Shown here one piece after another: positions 44,477 to 52,216 of a DNA stretch of 64,000 nt. The position numbers were made by a program, and so were the translations under genes. Each line of letters begins with the position of its first letter. Within the stretch, counting starts at the first letter, position 1. The notes beneath the pieces are model-generated. The model made no database searches and had not been told where the DNA came from. It saw only the letters and a program-made list of their open reading frames with translations. The stretch is from Flagellimonas chongwuensis (GTDB taxonomy: Bacteria > Bacteroidota > Bacteroidia > Flavobacteriales > Flavobacteriaceae). The stretch spans positions 930,001 to 994,000 of the forward strand of contig NZ_WYET01000004.1 of NCBI RefSeq assembly GCF_013376415.1. Direction: 5' to 3'.

Positions 44477-45413
44477 ATTTTATGGTAAAGTAAACAAAGG
44501 CGGCGTAAAAAGCCAAGAGAATCAACCCGTCTCTCCAACCCAAACGCAATCCTTTAGGAAAGAAAACCAAAGGCAGAACAAGAAAGGATATTCCCAACAT
44601 CCAAAAAATATCACTGGACAATAAACCTTGGTCTATTACGGTAATCGGGGTAATGATGGATGTTATTCCCAAAACGGCCAACAGGTTAAAAATGTTGGAC
44701 CCGATCAAGTTCCCAAGAGATATTGCCTTTTCTTTTTTTATCACTGCGATTACGGATGCCGCCAACTCTGGAATACTTGTACCTACGGATACTATTGTAA
44801 TACCAATTATACGGTCGCTCACACCGAATGAGGATGCCAATCCTACGGAGCCGTCTATCAACAATTCCGAACCTCCCCAAAGCGCCGTTCCTCCTATCCC
44901 CAAAAACAATACAATCTTATACAGAGGTAAAGGCACATCATCCTCGGGCATTTCATCCACAACAGCTGTTTTCTGAAATCTTAAAAGGTAGATCAAAAAC
45001 ACAAATAGAAAAGACACTAAAATAATTCCTTCGTATTGCTGAAGCTCCCCATCAAAATATATAAAACCACCAAAGAGCAAAGAAGCAAGCATCATAACGG
45101 GCCAATCCGTAGTATAGAAGCTCTTTCTTACATCTATACTTCCCAATATAACGGTAATGGCCAAAACCAGTCCTAAATTAGCTATGTTGGAACCGACCAC
45201 ATTACCTAATGCCAAGTCGGGAAAACCATCAAGGGCTGCTTTTACACTAACTATCAATTCCGGGGCAGAGGTAGCAAAAGAGACCACGGTCATACCAATG
45301 ACAATCTTGGGAATATTCATTCTAAGAGATAATGCGACTGCCGATTTCAACAACCAATTTCCGCCTGCAATCAACAGCACCAAACCCAAAACAATAAAAA
45401 GTAGATTTCCCAA
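44475..45413 (-). CDS. Calcium/sodium antiporter (CaCA family, YrbG-like)
   Basis: A 312-residue inner-membrane Na+/Ca2+ exchanger with about 10 helices. The two inverted alpha repeats are visible: SFATSAPELIVSVKAALDG with GNVVGSNIANLGLVLA, and SVGTSIPELAASVIAVIKK with GNLIGSNIFNLLAVLG. The Glu in each TS-PEL motif binds Ca2+. Length matches YrbG. Single gene, divergent from the blaI-like operon. Confidence 0.93.
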   Translation of the reverse strand: MGNLLFIVLGLVLLIAGGNWLLKSAVALSLRMNIPKIVIGMTVVSFATSAPELIVSVKAALDGFPDLALGNVVGSNIANLGLVLAITVILGSIDVRKSFYTTDWPVMMLASLLFGGFIYFDGELQQYEGIILVSFLFVFLIYLLRFQKTAVVDEMPEDDVPLPLYKIVLFLGIGGTALWGGSELLIDGSVGLASSFGVSDRIIGITIVSVGTSIPELAASVIAVIKKEKAISLGNLIGSNIFNLLAVLGITSIITPITVIDQGLLSSDIFWMLGISFLVLPLVFFPKGLRLGWRDGLILLAFYAAFVYFTIK

Positions 45414-45480
45414 AAAGTAATTTTTCGGTCAAAGATAAGGGAAGAAACCCGCAACCAAGAAGGTTATCTAAAAAATAAAA

Positions 45481-45544
45481 ACTATAAAAATAGTTAATAA
45501 ACTATAAAAATAGTTGTTCAACTAAATTATTAGTATTAGGTTTG
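45481..45544 (+). promoter_or_regulatory. blaI-M56 promoter with three operator dyads at 20-bp spacing
   Basis: Three 14-bp dyads of form ACTAW-N4-WTAGT start at 45481, 45501 and 45521: the first two are identical (ACTATAAAAATAGT), the third is ACTAAATTATTAGT. A promoter is built in: TTG at 45514-45516 and TAGGTTTG at 45537-45544 with a 20-nt spacer. Dyad 2 abuts the -33 and dyad 3 fills the spacer. This is a convincing repressor-operator layout for the BlaI-family protein encoded next. Confidence 0.8.
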
Positions 45545-45564
45545 AACCATATAAGTACAGAATT

Positions 45565-45924
45565 ATGCAAAAATTGACCAATAAGGAAGAGGAGATCATG
45601 AAAATTCTCTGGGAGCTCAAGAAGGCTTTCGTCAAGGAAATCCTAGAGGAGATTCAAGGTGAAAAACCGCATTACAATACGCTATCCACCATTGTTAGGA
45701 ATTTACAGGAAAAAGGGTTTGTTGACTACGAAGCGTTCGGTAATACTCATAGATATTTCCCCGTAGTAACAAAGGAAGAGTATAGAAAAAAGTATGTGAA
45801 CGCTGCCATTGCCGATTATTACAACGACTCTTTTAAAAGTTTGGTCTCCCACTTTGCGCAGGAGGAGAAAATTTCCATTTCGGAACTCAAAGAAATCATT
45901 GACCTAATAGAAAAGAAGAAGTAA
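45565..45924 (+). CDS. BlaI/MecI/CopY family repressor
   Basis: A 119-residue winged-helix repressor of the Penicillinase_R family: LTNKEEEIMKILWELKKAFV-KEI at the N-terminus, recognition region KPHYNTLSTIVRNLQEKGFV, and a helical dimerisation and cleavage region (about 80-119). In beta-lactam systems the partner protease cleaves such repressors. Its stop overlaps the ATG of the M56 gene (TAATGG). The promoter carries three dyads probably bound by this protein. Confidence 0.92.
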   Translation: MQKLTNKEEEIMKILWELKKAFVKEILEEIQGEKPHYNTLSTIVRNLQEKGFVDYEAFGNTHRYFPVVTKEEYRKKYVNAAIADYYNDSFKSLVSHFAQEEKISISELKEIIDLIEKKK

Positions 45925-47639
45925 TGGAACCGATATTCATGTACCTTTTGCAGTCCATCGTTATCTCTGGAGGTTTTTTGGCGGTGTATCATATTTTCTT
46001 AAAACGTGAAACTCTTTTCAAAGAGAATAGATTGTTTCTTTTATCTGGTTTGGTATTGGCCTTTTTGTTTCCTCTGATAAAAATCAAGAGAAACATTGTG
46101 GTTGACCGACCTATATTCACTGAAAACGGAGAGCAGTTATCCCAAGTGGCTCAAACAGCTTCCGAAAGTGTTTGGCACTCACCAGAAAACATTCTTCTTA
46201 CCTTATACATAGGAGTCTGTTTATTCTTAATGGCAAGATTTATTTTGAAGCTGGCTTCACTAAAAAAACTGGCCCAAAATGCATATCGAAGAAGAGAAAG
46301 ACCATTTTTGCACATGCAAACGGAAAAGAGAATCTCCCCATTCTCCTTTTTCAATTACATTTTTTACAATCCTAGTCTTTTTGAACCCAACGAGCTGCAC
46401 TCGGTTCTAGAACATGAAAAAGTACATGCCCGGCAGCTTCACACCTTGGACATATTATTATTGGAAGTTTTAAAAATATTTTTCTGGTTCAACCCTGCAT
46501 TGTGGTTTTACAAGAATGCCGTAAAACAAAACCTGGAGTATTTGGCCGATCACTTTGCCATTGCAAACGCAGGCAACAAAAAATCCTACCAGTATCTGAT
46601 GCTAAAACAAGCGGTAGATACTCAGGAATACACTTTAGCCAATTCATTTTATAATTCATTAATCAAAAAACGAATAGTCATGTTAAATCAAAATCAATCC
46701 AAAAAAATCAATGTGCTCAAAACTTTAATGATTGCACCATTATTAGGGCTGCTGTTGGTCAGCTTTAATATTGAGGAGAATTTCCTCTATAAAGATCTGG
46801 ACAGCATAGATAGTGTTATCGGTAACGAAACAGCCCCAAAAGATAAAACGGTGGAGTTGACGATCGACAAAAACACTACTGATACCGAACTGGACAAAAT
46901 AAAAAAGGATCTGGCCAAAGACGGTATCGATTTTAGCTACACGACCGTTAGAAACGATAACAAGGAAATTATTGATATTTCCCTACAAATGAGCGGTAAA
47001 AACTCCAAGGGGAAAACGTTTAGCGGCAATTATAGTAGCAATTCCGATGACGCTATTGACCCCATAACGGTTTTGTTTGATGATGAGAGCAACGCAGTTT
47101 CTTTTTGGAATGCAAGAAAGAAAAACGTAAAAATCCATAAAATTAAGGGAACAGGCACTATTAGCACCGGTGACAGCACCAAAATAATCATTAGGAAGAG
47201 GGATGATAAAAAAATAGTGATTGTGGACGGTGAACAATTGAGTGATGAAGAGGTTAAAGAACTTCATATTGGCAGTAACTCATCTTTACATGTTATTGAT
47301 GAGGATTCTGACTTGGAAAACAAGCATGTTACTATCCGAAAAGTCGAGAAAAAAGGAAAAGGGAACCATGTTATGGTCATCAGGGATTCTGATGACGATG
47401 AGGACATTGAAGTGATAAGCGGGGACGATAACTCTAGTTTCTTTTTTATAGACAATGACGGCAAAGGGGAGCCACTATATTATGTGGATGGCAAAAAGGC
47501 CAAATCAGAGGATATCAAAGAAATTGACCCCAAAGACATTGATCATATGAATGTGCTAAAAGGCGATAAAGCGATTGAAAAATATGGCAAGAAAGCCAAA
47601 AATGGGGTTATCGAGATAACCACCAAAAAAAGCAAATAA
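45924..47639 (+). CDS. M56 (BlaR1-like) membrane metallopeptidase with plug-like C-terminus
   Basis: A 571-residue membrane protease. N-terminal helices (about 5-25, 37-55, 90-110), the zinc motif HEKVH (in VLEHEKVHARQLHTLD) with a downstream Glu in EYLADHFA, and a fourth helix (about 268-285) match BlaR1/M56. Instead of a penicillin-binding domain, the extracytoplasmic part (290-571) is charged and strand-rich and ends with PLYYVDGKKAKSEDIKEID and IEKYGKKAKNGVIEITTKK, which resembles the TonB-receptor plug of SusC proteins. Its signal is unknown. Co-transcribed with blaI. Confidence 0.88.
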   Translation: MEPIFMYLLQSIVISGGFLAVYHIFLKRETLFKENRLFLLSGLVLAFLFPLIKIKRNIVVDRPIFTENGEQLSQVAQTASESVWHSPENILLTLYIGVCLFLMARFILKLASLKKLAQNAYRRRERPFLHMQTEKRISPFSFFNYIFYNPSLFEPNELHSVLEHEKVHARQLHTLDILLLEVLKIFFWFNPALWFYKNAVKQNLEYLADHFAIANAGNKKSYQYLMLKQAVDTQEYTLANSFYNSLIKKRIVMLNQNQSKKINVLKTLMIAPLLGLLLVSFNIEENFLYKDLDSIDSVIGNETAPKDKTVELTIDKNTTDTELDKIKKDLAKDGIDFSYTTVRNDNKEIIDISLQMSGKNSKGKTFSGNYSSNSDDAIDPITVLFDDESNAVSFWNARKKNVKIHKIKGTGTISTGDSTKIIIRKRDDKKIVIVDGEQLSDEEVKELHIGSNSSLHVIDEDSDLENKHVTIRKVEKKGKGNHVMVIRDSDDDEDIEVISGDDNSSFFFIDNDGKGEPLYYVDGKKAKSEDIKEIDPKDIDHMNVLKGDKAIEKYGKKAKNGVIEITTKKSK

Positions 47640-47670
47640 TTAAACTAGAACCATATTTTGAATTGTCAGT

Positions 47671-47700
47671 AGAACCGTCTTAGTAAGGCGGTTCTTTTTT
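47671..47700 (+). terminator. Terminator after M56 gene
   Basis: Arms AGAACCG and CGGTTCT with additional inner pairs, followed by a long T-run. Confidence 0.85.
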
Positions 47701-48012
47701 TATCCAGACAAACGAAAACCCTAAAATCAGCCCATTTATAGATGAAAGCTCCCTAGGTTTTCAAAAAAAAGTTAAAAAAGTCCCTACAAATCTAACATTT
47801 TTAAATATAAAAATTACTTTAACCTTACAATTTAAAACTTTTTTCAAGGACATATATTTCAGTTGAAGAAGCAAGTCGTTTTTAAAGATACAATCTCGTA
47901 TTCAATTACATTATTTATTGTGTAATCGCTTGGAATCATGATATCTATCATTATATATTCGAAGAAACAACAACAAAATAACTGTTTTTTCAAATCTAAA
48001 ATCAATCAAAAA

Positions 48013-48078
48013 ATGATAGCAATTGTAAAGTTTTTTATCACACTTCTTGTGCAACTCTTAACGGTGATATTTATTTAA
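48013..48078 (+). CDS. Candidate 21-aa hydrophobic peptide
   Basis: An ATG-to-TAA frame encoding a peptide that is one membrane helix with a single Lys (MIAIVKFFITLLVQLLTVIF plus one residue). Its size and character resemble type I toxin peptides or other small membrane proteins. The stop codon lies in the loop of the hairpin at 48051-48094. No promoter match was found, and a short hydrophobic frame can arise by chance in AT-rich DNA. Confidence 0.25.
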   Translation: MIAIVKFFITLLVQLLTVIFI

Positions 48079-48094
48079 TGCCGTAAAGAGTTGC
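48051..48094 (+). other. Strong 14-bp hairpin overlapping tiny ORF
   Basis: GCAACTCTTAACGG pairs with CCGTAAAGAGTTGC with a single mismatch and a 16-nt loop. There is no U-run after it, so it is not a simple terminator. Confidence 0.6.
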
Positions 48095-48135
48095 TACATT
48101 GTTATTAATCACATCCTCTTGTAAACTGGTTTACC

Positions 48136-48143
48136 TATATTTG
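48136..48143 (+). promoter_or_regulatory. -7 box (TATATTTG) of 47-aa gene
   Basis: Exact TAnnTTTG match 19 nt before the ATG at 48163. Confidence 0.55.
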
Positions 48144-48162
48144 TGAAAAGCAACGTATTCTT

Positions 48163-48306
48163 ATGTTTTACAAGGTATTGGCAAAAATAAATAAAGCCCT
48201 GCTTCCATCATACACTAAAAAAGGATTGGACCTCGCCAAAGCTTCCAAACTACAATTGGCCATTATAGGCTGGCGCTACTACGTTACCAAAAATGCGTTG
48301 GATTAA
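48163..48306 (+). CDS. Conserved small basic protein (47 aa)
   Basis: A 47-residue protein with basic, hydrophobic character: KVLAKINKALLPSYTKKGLD then LAKASKLQLAIIGWRYYVTK. I recall near-identical small proteins across Flavobacteriaceae, sometimes labelled SsrA-binding protein; that label is doubtful because real SmpB is about 150 residues. A clear -7 box precedes it. Its stop overlaps the convergent apt stop (TTAA). Confidence 0.6.
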   Translation: MFYKVLAKINKALLPSYTKKGLDLAKASKLQLAIIGWRYYVTKNALD

Positions 48307-48815
48307 TATTGGAGCAATACTTCTTTCTGATATTCTTTTATTTTTTCCGCTCCGTTCAAAAATGTTAGTTCAATCAAAAAATTGCACTGGACCACTTCGC
48401 CTCCCAGTTTTTCCACCAATTTACAAACCGCCCTTGCAGTACCTCCGGTAGCGAGCACATCATCGTGCACCAAGACCCTCTCCCCTGCCTCAATAGCATC
48501 CGAATGTATTTCGAGTGTTCCTGTCCCATACTCCAAATCGTAAGGCTCCGAAATGGTTTTGTACGGAAGCTTTCCGGACTTACGAACGGTTACAAATCCT
48601 GCCCCCAGTTTTTCGGCCAGCATAGGCGCAAAGATAAATCCACGACTATCTACTCCGACCACTTTATCAATTTTCATATTGCTTGTAAAACCCAATAAGG
48701 CCTCCCCTGCTTTTTGGAATGCGAACGGGTTTTTCAATAGTGGGGTAATATCCTTAAAAACGACTCCCGGCTTGGGGAAATCCTCAATATCTCGAATGTA
48801 GGGTGCAAAATCCAT
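48303..48815 (-). CDS. apt: Adenine phosphoribosyltransferase
   Basis: A 170-residue APRT that salvages adenine to AMP with PRPP. It shows IRDIEDFPKPGVVFKDITPLL at the start, GVDSRGFIFAP, RKSGKLPYKT and the PRPP-binding VLVHDDVLATGGTARA. Full length for the family. Its stop codon overlaps the small convergent gene by 4 nt, and its start is back-to-back with the tRNA-Arg promoter region. Confidence 0.96.
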   Translation of the reverse strand: MDFAPYIRDIEDFPKPGVVFKDITPLLKNPFAFQKAGEALLGFTSNMKIDKVVGVDSRGFIFAPMLAEKLGAGFVTVRKSGKLPYKTISEPYDLEYGTGTLEIHSDAIEAGERVLVHDDVLATGGTARAVCKLVEKLGGEVVQCNFLIELTFLNGAEKIKEYQKEVLLQY

Positions 48816-48832
48816 TTTTTGTATGCTAGGGT

Positions 48833-48863
48833 TTTGTGGTAAAGTTAAAAAGAAATATATTTG
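48833..48863 (+). promoter_or_regulatory. tRNA-Arg promoter (TTTG-N19-TATATTTG)
   Basis: TTTG at 48833-48836, a 19-nt spacer and TATATTTG at 48856-48863 form a textbook Bacteroidota promoter 14 nt before the tRNA. Confidence 0.85.
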
Positions 48864-48877
48864 CAGCCCTTAAATAA

Positions 48878-48951
48878 GGCCGCGTGGCGCAACTGAATAG
48901 CGCATCTGATTACGGCTCAGAAGGTTGCAGGTTTGAATCCTGCCGCGGTCA
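48878..48951 (+). tRNA. tRNA-Arg (anticodon ACG)
   Basis: The 74-nt sequence folds as a cloverleaf. Acceptor arms GGCCGCG and CGCGGTC pair (one G-T), the anticodon stem is TCTGA/TCAGA with loop TTACGGC giving anticodon ACG, and the T arm is GCAGG-TTTGAAT-CCTGC. The discriminator is A and the CCA end is not encoded. ACG is normally edited to ICG to read CGU, CGC and CGA. It has its own promoter and terminator. Confidence 0.95.
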
Positions 48952-48961
48952 CAGACAAATA

Positions 48962-48994
48962 AAAAAACGCCGAGGCTTTGCTTCGGCGTTTTTT
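48962..48994 (+). terminator. Terminator of tRNA-Arg
   Basis: Arms AACGCCGAGGC and GCTTCGGCGTT with one wobble, a short loop and a T-run; A-run on the other side also suits the convergent minus-strand gene. Confidence 0.85.
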
Positions 48995-49020
48995 GTTATC
49001 TATATTTTCTACTTCAACAA

Positions 49021-49461
49021 TTAGTACGTTAGGACATTATAGCCCTTCGCTTGTAACTGAAGTACCCGTACAGTCCATGTGGGAACAGGTTCCATACCCG
49101 AAATTAACTGGTCTTCAGAAACCCCCAATTTTTTCATGGCCACACTGCATACACTCACTCGAACTTTTCCCTTATACTCTTCATACAAGTCTTCCAACTC
49201 AGAACCTTTAACCAGGTTCTTCACGAACTTTCCCTTTGCAACAATTTCATAATCCGTGATTTCCACACCGCTTGCCAAAAGTTTATCATACAAATGTAAC
49301 ACCCCTTTAAAATGCCGCTCTTCGCTCACACCGAAAGCATACTGCTGTGTTTTTCGTAGGTCGGATACAATTTCTGCATCAAACTTTTCCTGTGCAACGA
49401 GCATAGGACCTGAAAAAACGGTCAAGATTGTTAAAATAATGGTGTAAAGAAATGGTTTCAT
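49021..49461 (-). CDS. Exported DsrE/F-like protein
   Basis: A 146-residue protein with a signal peptide (LYTIILTILTVFSGPMLVAQ) and a DsrE/DsrF-like fold: the C-terminal KVRVSVCSVAMKKLGVSEDQL and VPTWTVRVLQLQAKGYNVLTY are typical of periplasmic DsrE-like proteins. The single Cys in SVCSVAM is at the position of the family's persulfide Cys. Physiological role unknown. Monocistronic, convergent with tRNA-Arg. Confidence 0.75.
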   Translation of the reverse strand: MKPFLYTIILTILTVFSGPMLVAQEKFDAEIVSDLRKTQQYAFGVSEERHFKGVLHLYDKLLASGVEITDYEIVAKGKFVKNLVKGSELEDLYEEYKGKVRVSVCSVAMKKLGVSEDQLISGMEPVPTWTVRVLQLQAKGYNVLTY

Positions 49462-49514
49462 TTTATACTATTTTTGAGTTGCTCTTTAAAAATACAATTA
49501 CTGTTTTAAATAAT

Positions 49515-50117
49515 CTATTCCTGTATAGAATCCAAAATGTGCTGGGCTTCTCTCAAATCGAGTTGAAGTTTCTGGTTCTCCAATATATACTGTTCACGCA
49601 ATTGCTCCATCCTACGTTCAAATTCATCCGCAGGAACATACTCGGGCTTCAAAAGTGTTTCATTAAATATACTGATGAGGGTAAACAAAAAACTGACTGC
49701 AACCGCCGAAATCAATCCCATAAGCATCAGTTTTTCACGTTTTAAGTCGGGAGCAGCTTTTTTGATTTGCTTTTTTTCCTCCTTTGTCAGTTTTGGCATT
49801 CCTGACAGTTGTCCAAGGAAAGTATCCCACTTCTCCTCTTCTCTTACATACAGATTCATAAATCCGCCTTCCTCCAAAAAGTCCTCTGTGCCAGAAGTGG
49901 ATGCCAACATAAATATATCCAGCCCATTCCCTCCCATAACATCTAAAAGAGTGGAATCGTAGTCCAGAATCTCCCGCACCAGTTTTTGCACATATTCTAA
50001 ACTATAATTGGGTTTCAAAAATTCGTCGTAGAGGGTATAAATTTGAAAGTAATCGCTACGCTCGAGAGCATATTCCAAAAAACGGTCTTTCAATTCAGCC
50101 TTAAAGAATTCACTCAT
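49515..50117 (-). CDS. Hypothetical single-span membrane protein with coiled coil
   Basis: A 200-residue protein I do not recognise. The N-terminal 125 residues are cytosolic, acidic and helical, then a basic stretch (KKQIKKAAPDLKREK) leads into one membrane helix (MLMGLISAVAVSFLFTLISIF, about 131-151). The C-terminal region (about 165-198) is a Glu/Gln-rich coiled coil. It lies on the same strand as the DsrE-like gene, 53 nt upstream of it. Confidence 0.6.
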   Translation of the reverse strand: MSEFFKAELKDRFLEYALERSDYFQIYTLYDEFLKPNYSLEYVQKLVREILDYDSTLLDVMGGNGLDIFMLASTSGTEDFLEEGGFMNLYVREEEKWDTFLGQLSGMPKLTKEEKKQIKKAAPDLKREKLMLMGLISAVAVSFLFTLISIFNETLLKPEYVPADEFERRMEQLREQYILENQKLQLDLREAQHILDSIQE

Positions 50118-50269
50118 TTTTAAAAATGGGCGGTTAATGGTTGGTTTTGGTCGTTAGGCTAAATGTAAAGAAATGGGGAATCAGTAGAGTTAGGTCAGGA
50201 TAAAAAATTCATAAACTTTGCTGTTAAAAGGTATTGGTTTTCTAAAAAAATGTGTTGGAATATGCTTAG

Positions 50270-50545
50270 CTAAATGATTTCTGCACTCAATCCGGCCTGA
50301 AGCAATTTACTACATTTGGGTTCAAGAAAAGAATATTCACCCGTTTTTACTGTGCATTTTCCTTTGTAATGCACAATCAGAGAACATTGTTCTGCCTGCT
50401 CGGGCGTATGCTCACAAACATTGATAAGGGTATTGATGACATGGTCGAAGGTGTTGACATCGTCGTTGAAAAGAACTATTTCATGCTCATTTGTTGTTTC
50501 CTCTTCCACGAGGACATCTTCCAACTCTTTTTCTTTAGTACTCAT
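50270..50545 (-). CDS. clpS: ClpS, adaptor of the Clp protease
   Basis: A 91-residue ClpS, which delivers N-degron substrates to ClpAP-type proteases. Key parts are IVLFNDDVNTFDHVINTLI (N-degron pocket) and the EQAEQCSLIVHYKGKCTVKTG motif. The N-terminal extension is acidic and flexible. It is 24 nt after prmA and may be co-transcribed with tpiA and prmA. Confidence 0.93.
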   Translation of the reverse strand: MSTKEKELEDVLVEEETTNEHEIVLFNDDVNTFDHVINTLINVCEHTPEQAEQCSLIVHYKGKCTVKTGEYSFLEPKCSKLLQAGLSAEII

Positions 50546-50569
50546 TTTGATAACGGAGTTTACTTCTTT

Positions 50570-51403
50570 CTAATTTACATATTTTGCCGCAACCCAGTTG
50601 TTCTTCTCAAGATTTTTTTCAAATTCCAAACCGTAGGCGCCACATTTTGAAGAAATTGCATCCAAATCCTCCAAATAAAAGCCACTTAAAAAAAGTGTCC
50701 CGCCCTTTTTAAGGCAATCCACATAAACGGGGATGTCTTCCAACAATATATTTCGATTGATATTGGCCAGAATGATATCGAACTTTTTGTCTTTCAACAA
50801 ACTACTGTCACCTTGAAAAGCTTTAATATCGGAGCAGTCGTTGCGCTCTATATTTTCCTGCGTATTTAAAAAGCACCATTCATCAATATCAATGGCTTCG
50901 GTCTCACCGGCGCCACGCTTTTTGGCCAGAATGGCCAGCACCCCCGTACCACACCCCATATCCAAGACTGATTTTCCTTCAAAATCATTATCAAGAATAT
51001 GTTGCAACATCATGTGCGTGGTTTCGTGATGACCTGTTCCAAAACTCATTTTGGGTTCGATTACAATATCGTATTCAACTTCTATGGCTTTATGGAAAGG
51101 CGCTCGGACCATACATTTTTCAACAACAACAATAGGGTGAAAGTTTTTCTCCCATTCCTCGTTCCAGTTCTGTTGAGCAATTTCTTTGCTGGTCCATGTT
51201 ATGTCAAAATTGGGATTCTGCACTATAAAAAGGTCATCCAACAGACCTTCTTTCCAATCGGATTTAAGAATATAGGCCAGAAGTCCATCTTCGTTTTCAA
51301 CAAAACTTTCAAAACCCACTTCCCCCAACTCTGCAATCAGAATATCGGTTGCAGGCTGGAGCGGGCTTATTTTAAAATTGTATTCGAGGTAAACTAAGGA
51401 CAT
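50570..51403 (-). CDS. prmA: Ribosomal protein L11 methyltransferase
   Basis: A 277-residue PrmA that trimethylates ribosomal protein L11. N-terminal substrate domain (1-95), then IEPKMSFGTGHHETTHMMLQ, the SAM motif VLDMGCGTGVLAILAKKRGA and the LANINRNILLEDI loop, all diagnostic. It sits 3 nt after tpiA, forming a tpiA-prmA-clpS run. Confidence 0.95.
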   Translation of the reverse strand: MSLVYLEYNFKISPLQPATDILIAELGEVGFESFVENEDGLLAYILKSDWKEGLLDDLFIVQNPNFDITWTSKEIAQQNWNEEWEKNFHPIVVVEKCMVRAPFHKAIEVEYDIVIEPKMSFGTGHHETTHMMLQHILDNDFEGKSVLDMGCGTGVLAILAKKRGAGETEAIDIDEWCFLNTQENIERNDCSDIKAFQGDSSLLKDKKFDIILANINRNILLEDIPVYVDCLKKGGTLFLSGFYLEDLDAISSKCGAYGLEFEKNLEKNNWVAAKYVN

Positions 51404-51406
51404 GGT

Positions 51407-52156
51407 TTAAATCGCCTTGATGATATCCGAGAAATCCTCAGCTTTTAATGAAGCTCCTCCAATCAGGCCTCCATCAACGTCTGGTTTTGAAAAAATCTCG
51501 GCTGCATTGGCGGGCTTAACACTTCCTCCGTACAAGATGGAAACATCTTCGGCAATGGAAGAGTTAAAGCCGTCCGCAATGGTTTTTCTTATAAAAGCAT
51601 GCATCTCTTGAGCTTGCTCTGGACTCGCCGTTTCTCCCGTACCAATGGCCCAAACAGGTTCGTAGGCCAAAACAATCTTACTCCAGGCGCTGGCATCCAA
51701 ATCAAACAACGCATTCTTTAATTGACTTTCCACTACGGCAAAATGGTTGTCGGATTTTCTATCTTCCAACTCTTCGCCAAAGCAGAAAATTACTTTCAGA
51801 CCCTTCTCGATAGCCGTTTTTACTTTTTTGGCCAAAAGTTCATCGTCCTCACCAAAGTAAGCGCGTCTTTCGGAGTGTCCAAGAATAACTACGTCCACAT
51901 CCAAGCTCAGCAACATATCCGCAGAAATTTCACCGGTGTAAGCACCACTTTCGGCAAAATGCATATTCTGGGCCGCAACTTGTATTTTAGAATCTTGCAA
52001 TGCCTGTTTTGCGGCTTGAAGGTTCACAAACGTTGGGGCCACAATTACATCTGCAGTGGTATCGGGTAGTTTGGCGGAAAGTTCGGCCAACAGTTCCTCC
52101 GTTTCCTGAAGGTTGTTGTTCATTTTCCAGTTTCCTGCCACAATCTTTGTTCTCAT
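51407..52156 (-). CDS. tpiA: Triosephosphate isomerase
   Basis: A 249-residue glycolytic isomerase interconverting DHAP and GAP. Catalytic Lys in GNWKMNN (residue 11), His in VILGHSERR, the catalytic Glu in LAYEPVWAIGTG (about 166), and phosphate-binding YGGSVKPANA and GGLIGGASL are present. Full length. Confidence 0.97.
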   Translation of the reverse strand: MRTKIVAGNWKMNNNLQETEELLAELSAKLPDTTADVIVAPTFVNLQAAKQALQDSKIQVAAQNMHFAESGAYTGEISADMLLSLDVDVVILGHSERRAYFGEDDELLAKKVKTAIEKGLKVIFCFGEELEDRKSDNHFAVVESQLKNALFDLDASAWSKIVLAYEPVWAIGTGETASPEQAQEMHAFIRKTIADGFNSSIAEDVSILYGGSVKPANAAEIFSKPDVDGGLIGGASLKAEDFSDIIKAI

Positions 52157-52216
52157 GTTATTTATTGTTATGTTATACTGTTTGGTGTTTGTCCTTTCTT
52201 GTTCTAGATTCCATTA

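Larger units (their letters stand above)
47702..48162. other. AT-rich interval with dyads and a possible tiny peptide
   Basis: Between the M56 terminator and the 47-residue gene there is no ordinary gene. It contains a perfect dyad ATGATA-TC-TATCAT (47938-47951), an ATTACA/TGTAAT pair near 47905-47925, the 21-codon hydrophobic ORF at 48013 and the strong hairpin at 48051. This density of structure suggests a regulatory RNA locus, unproven. Confidence 0.35.
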
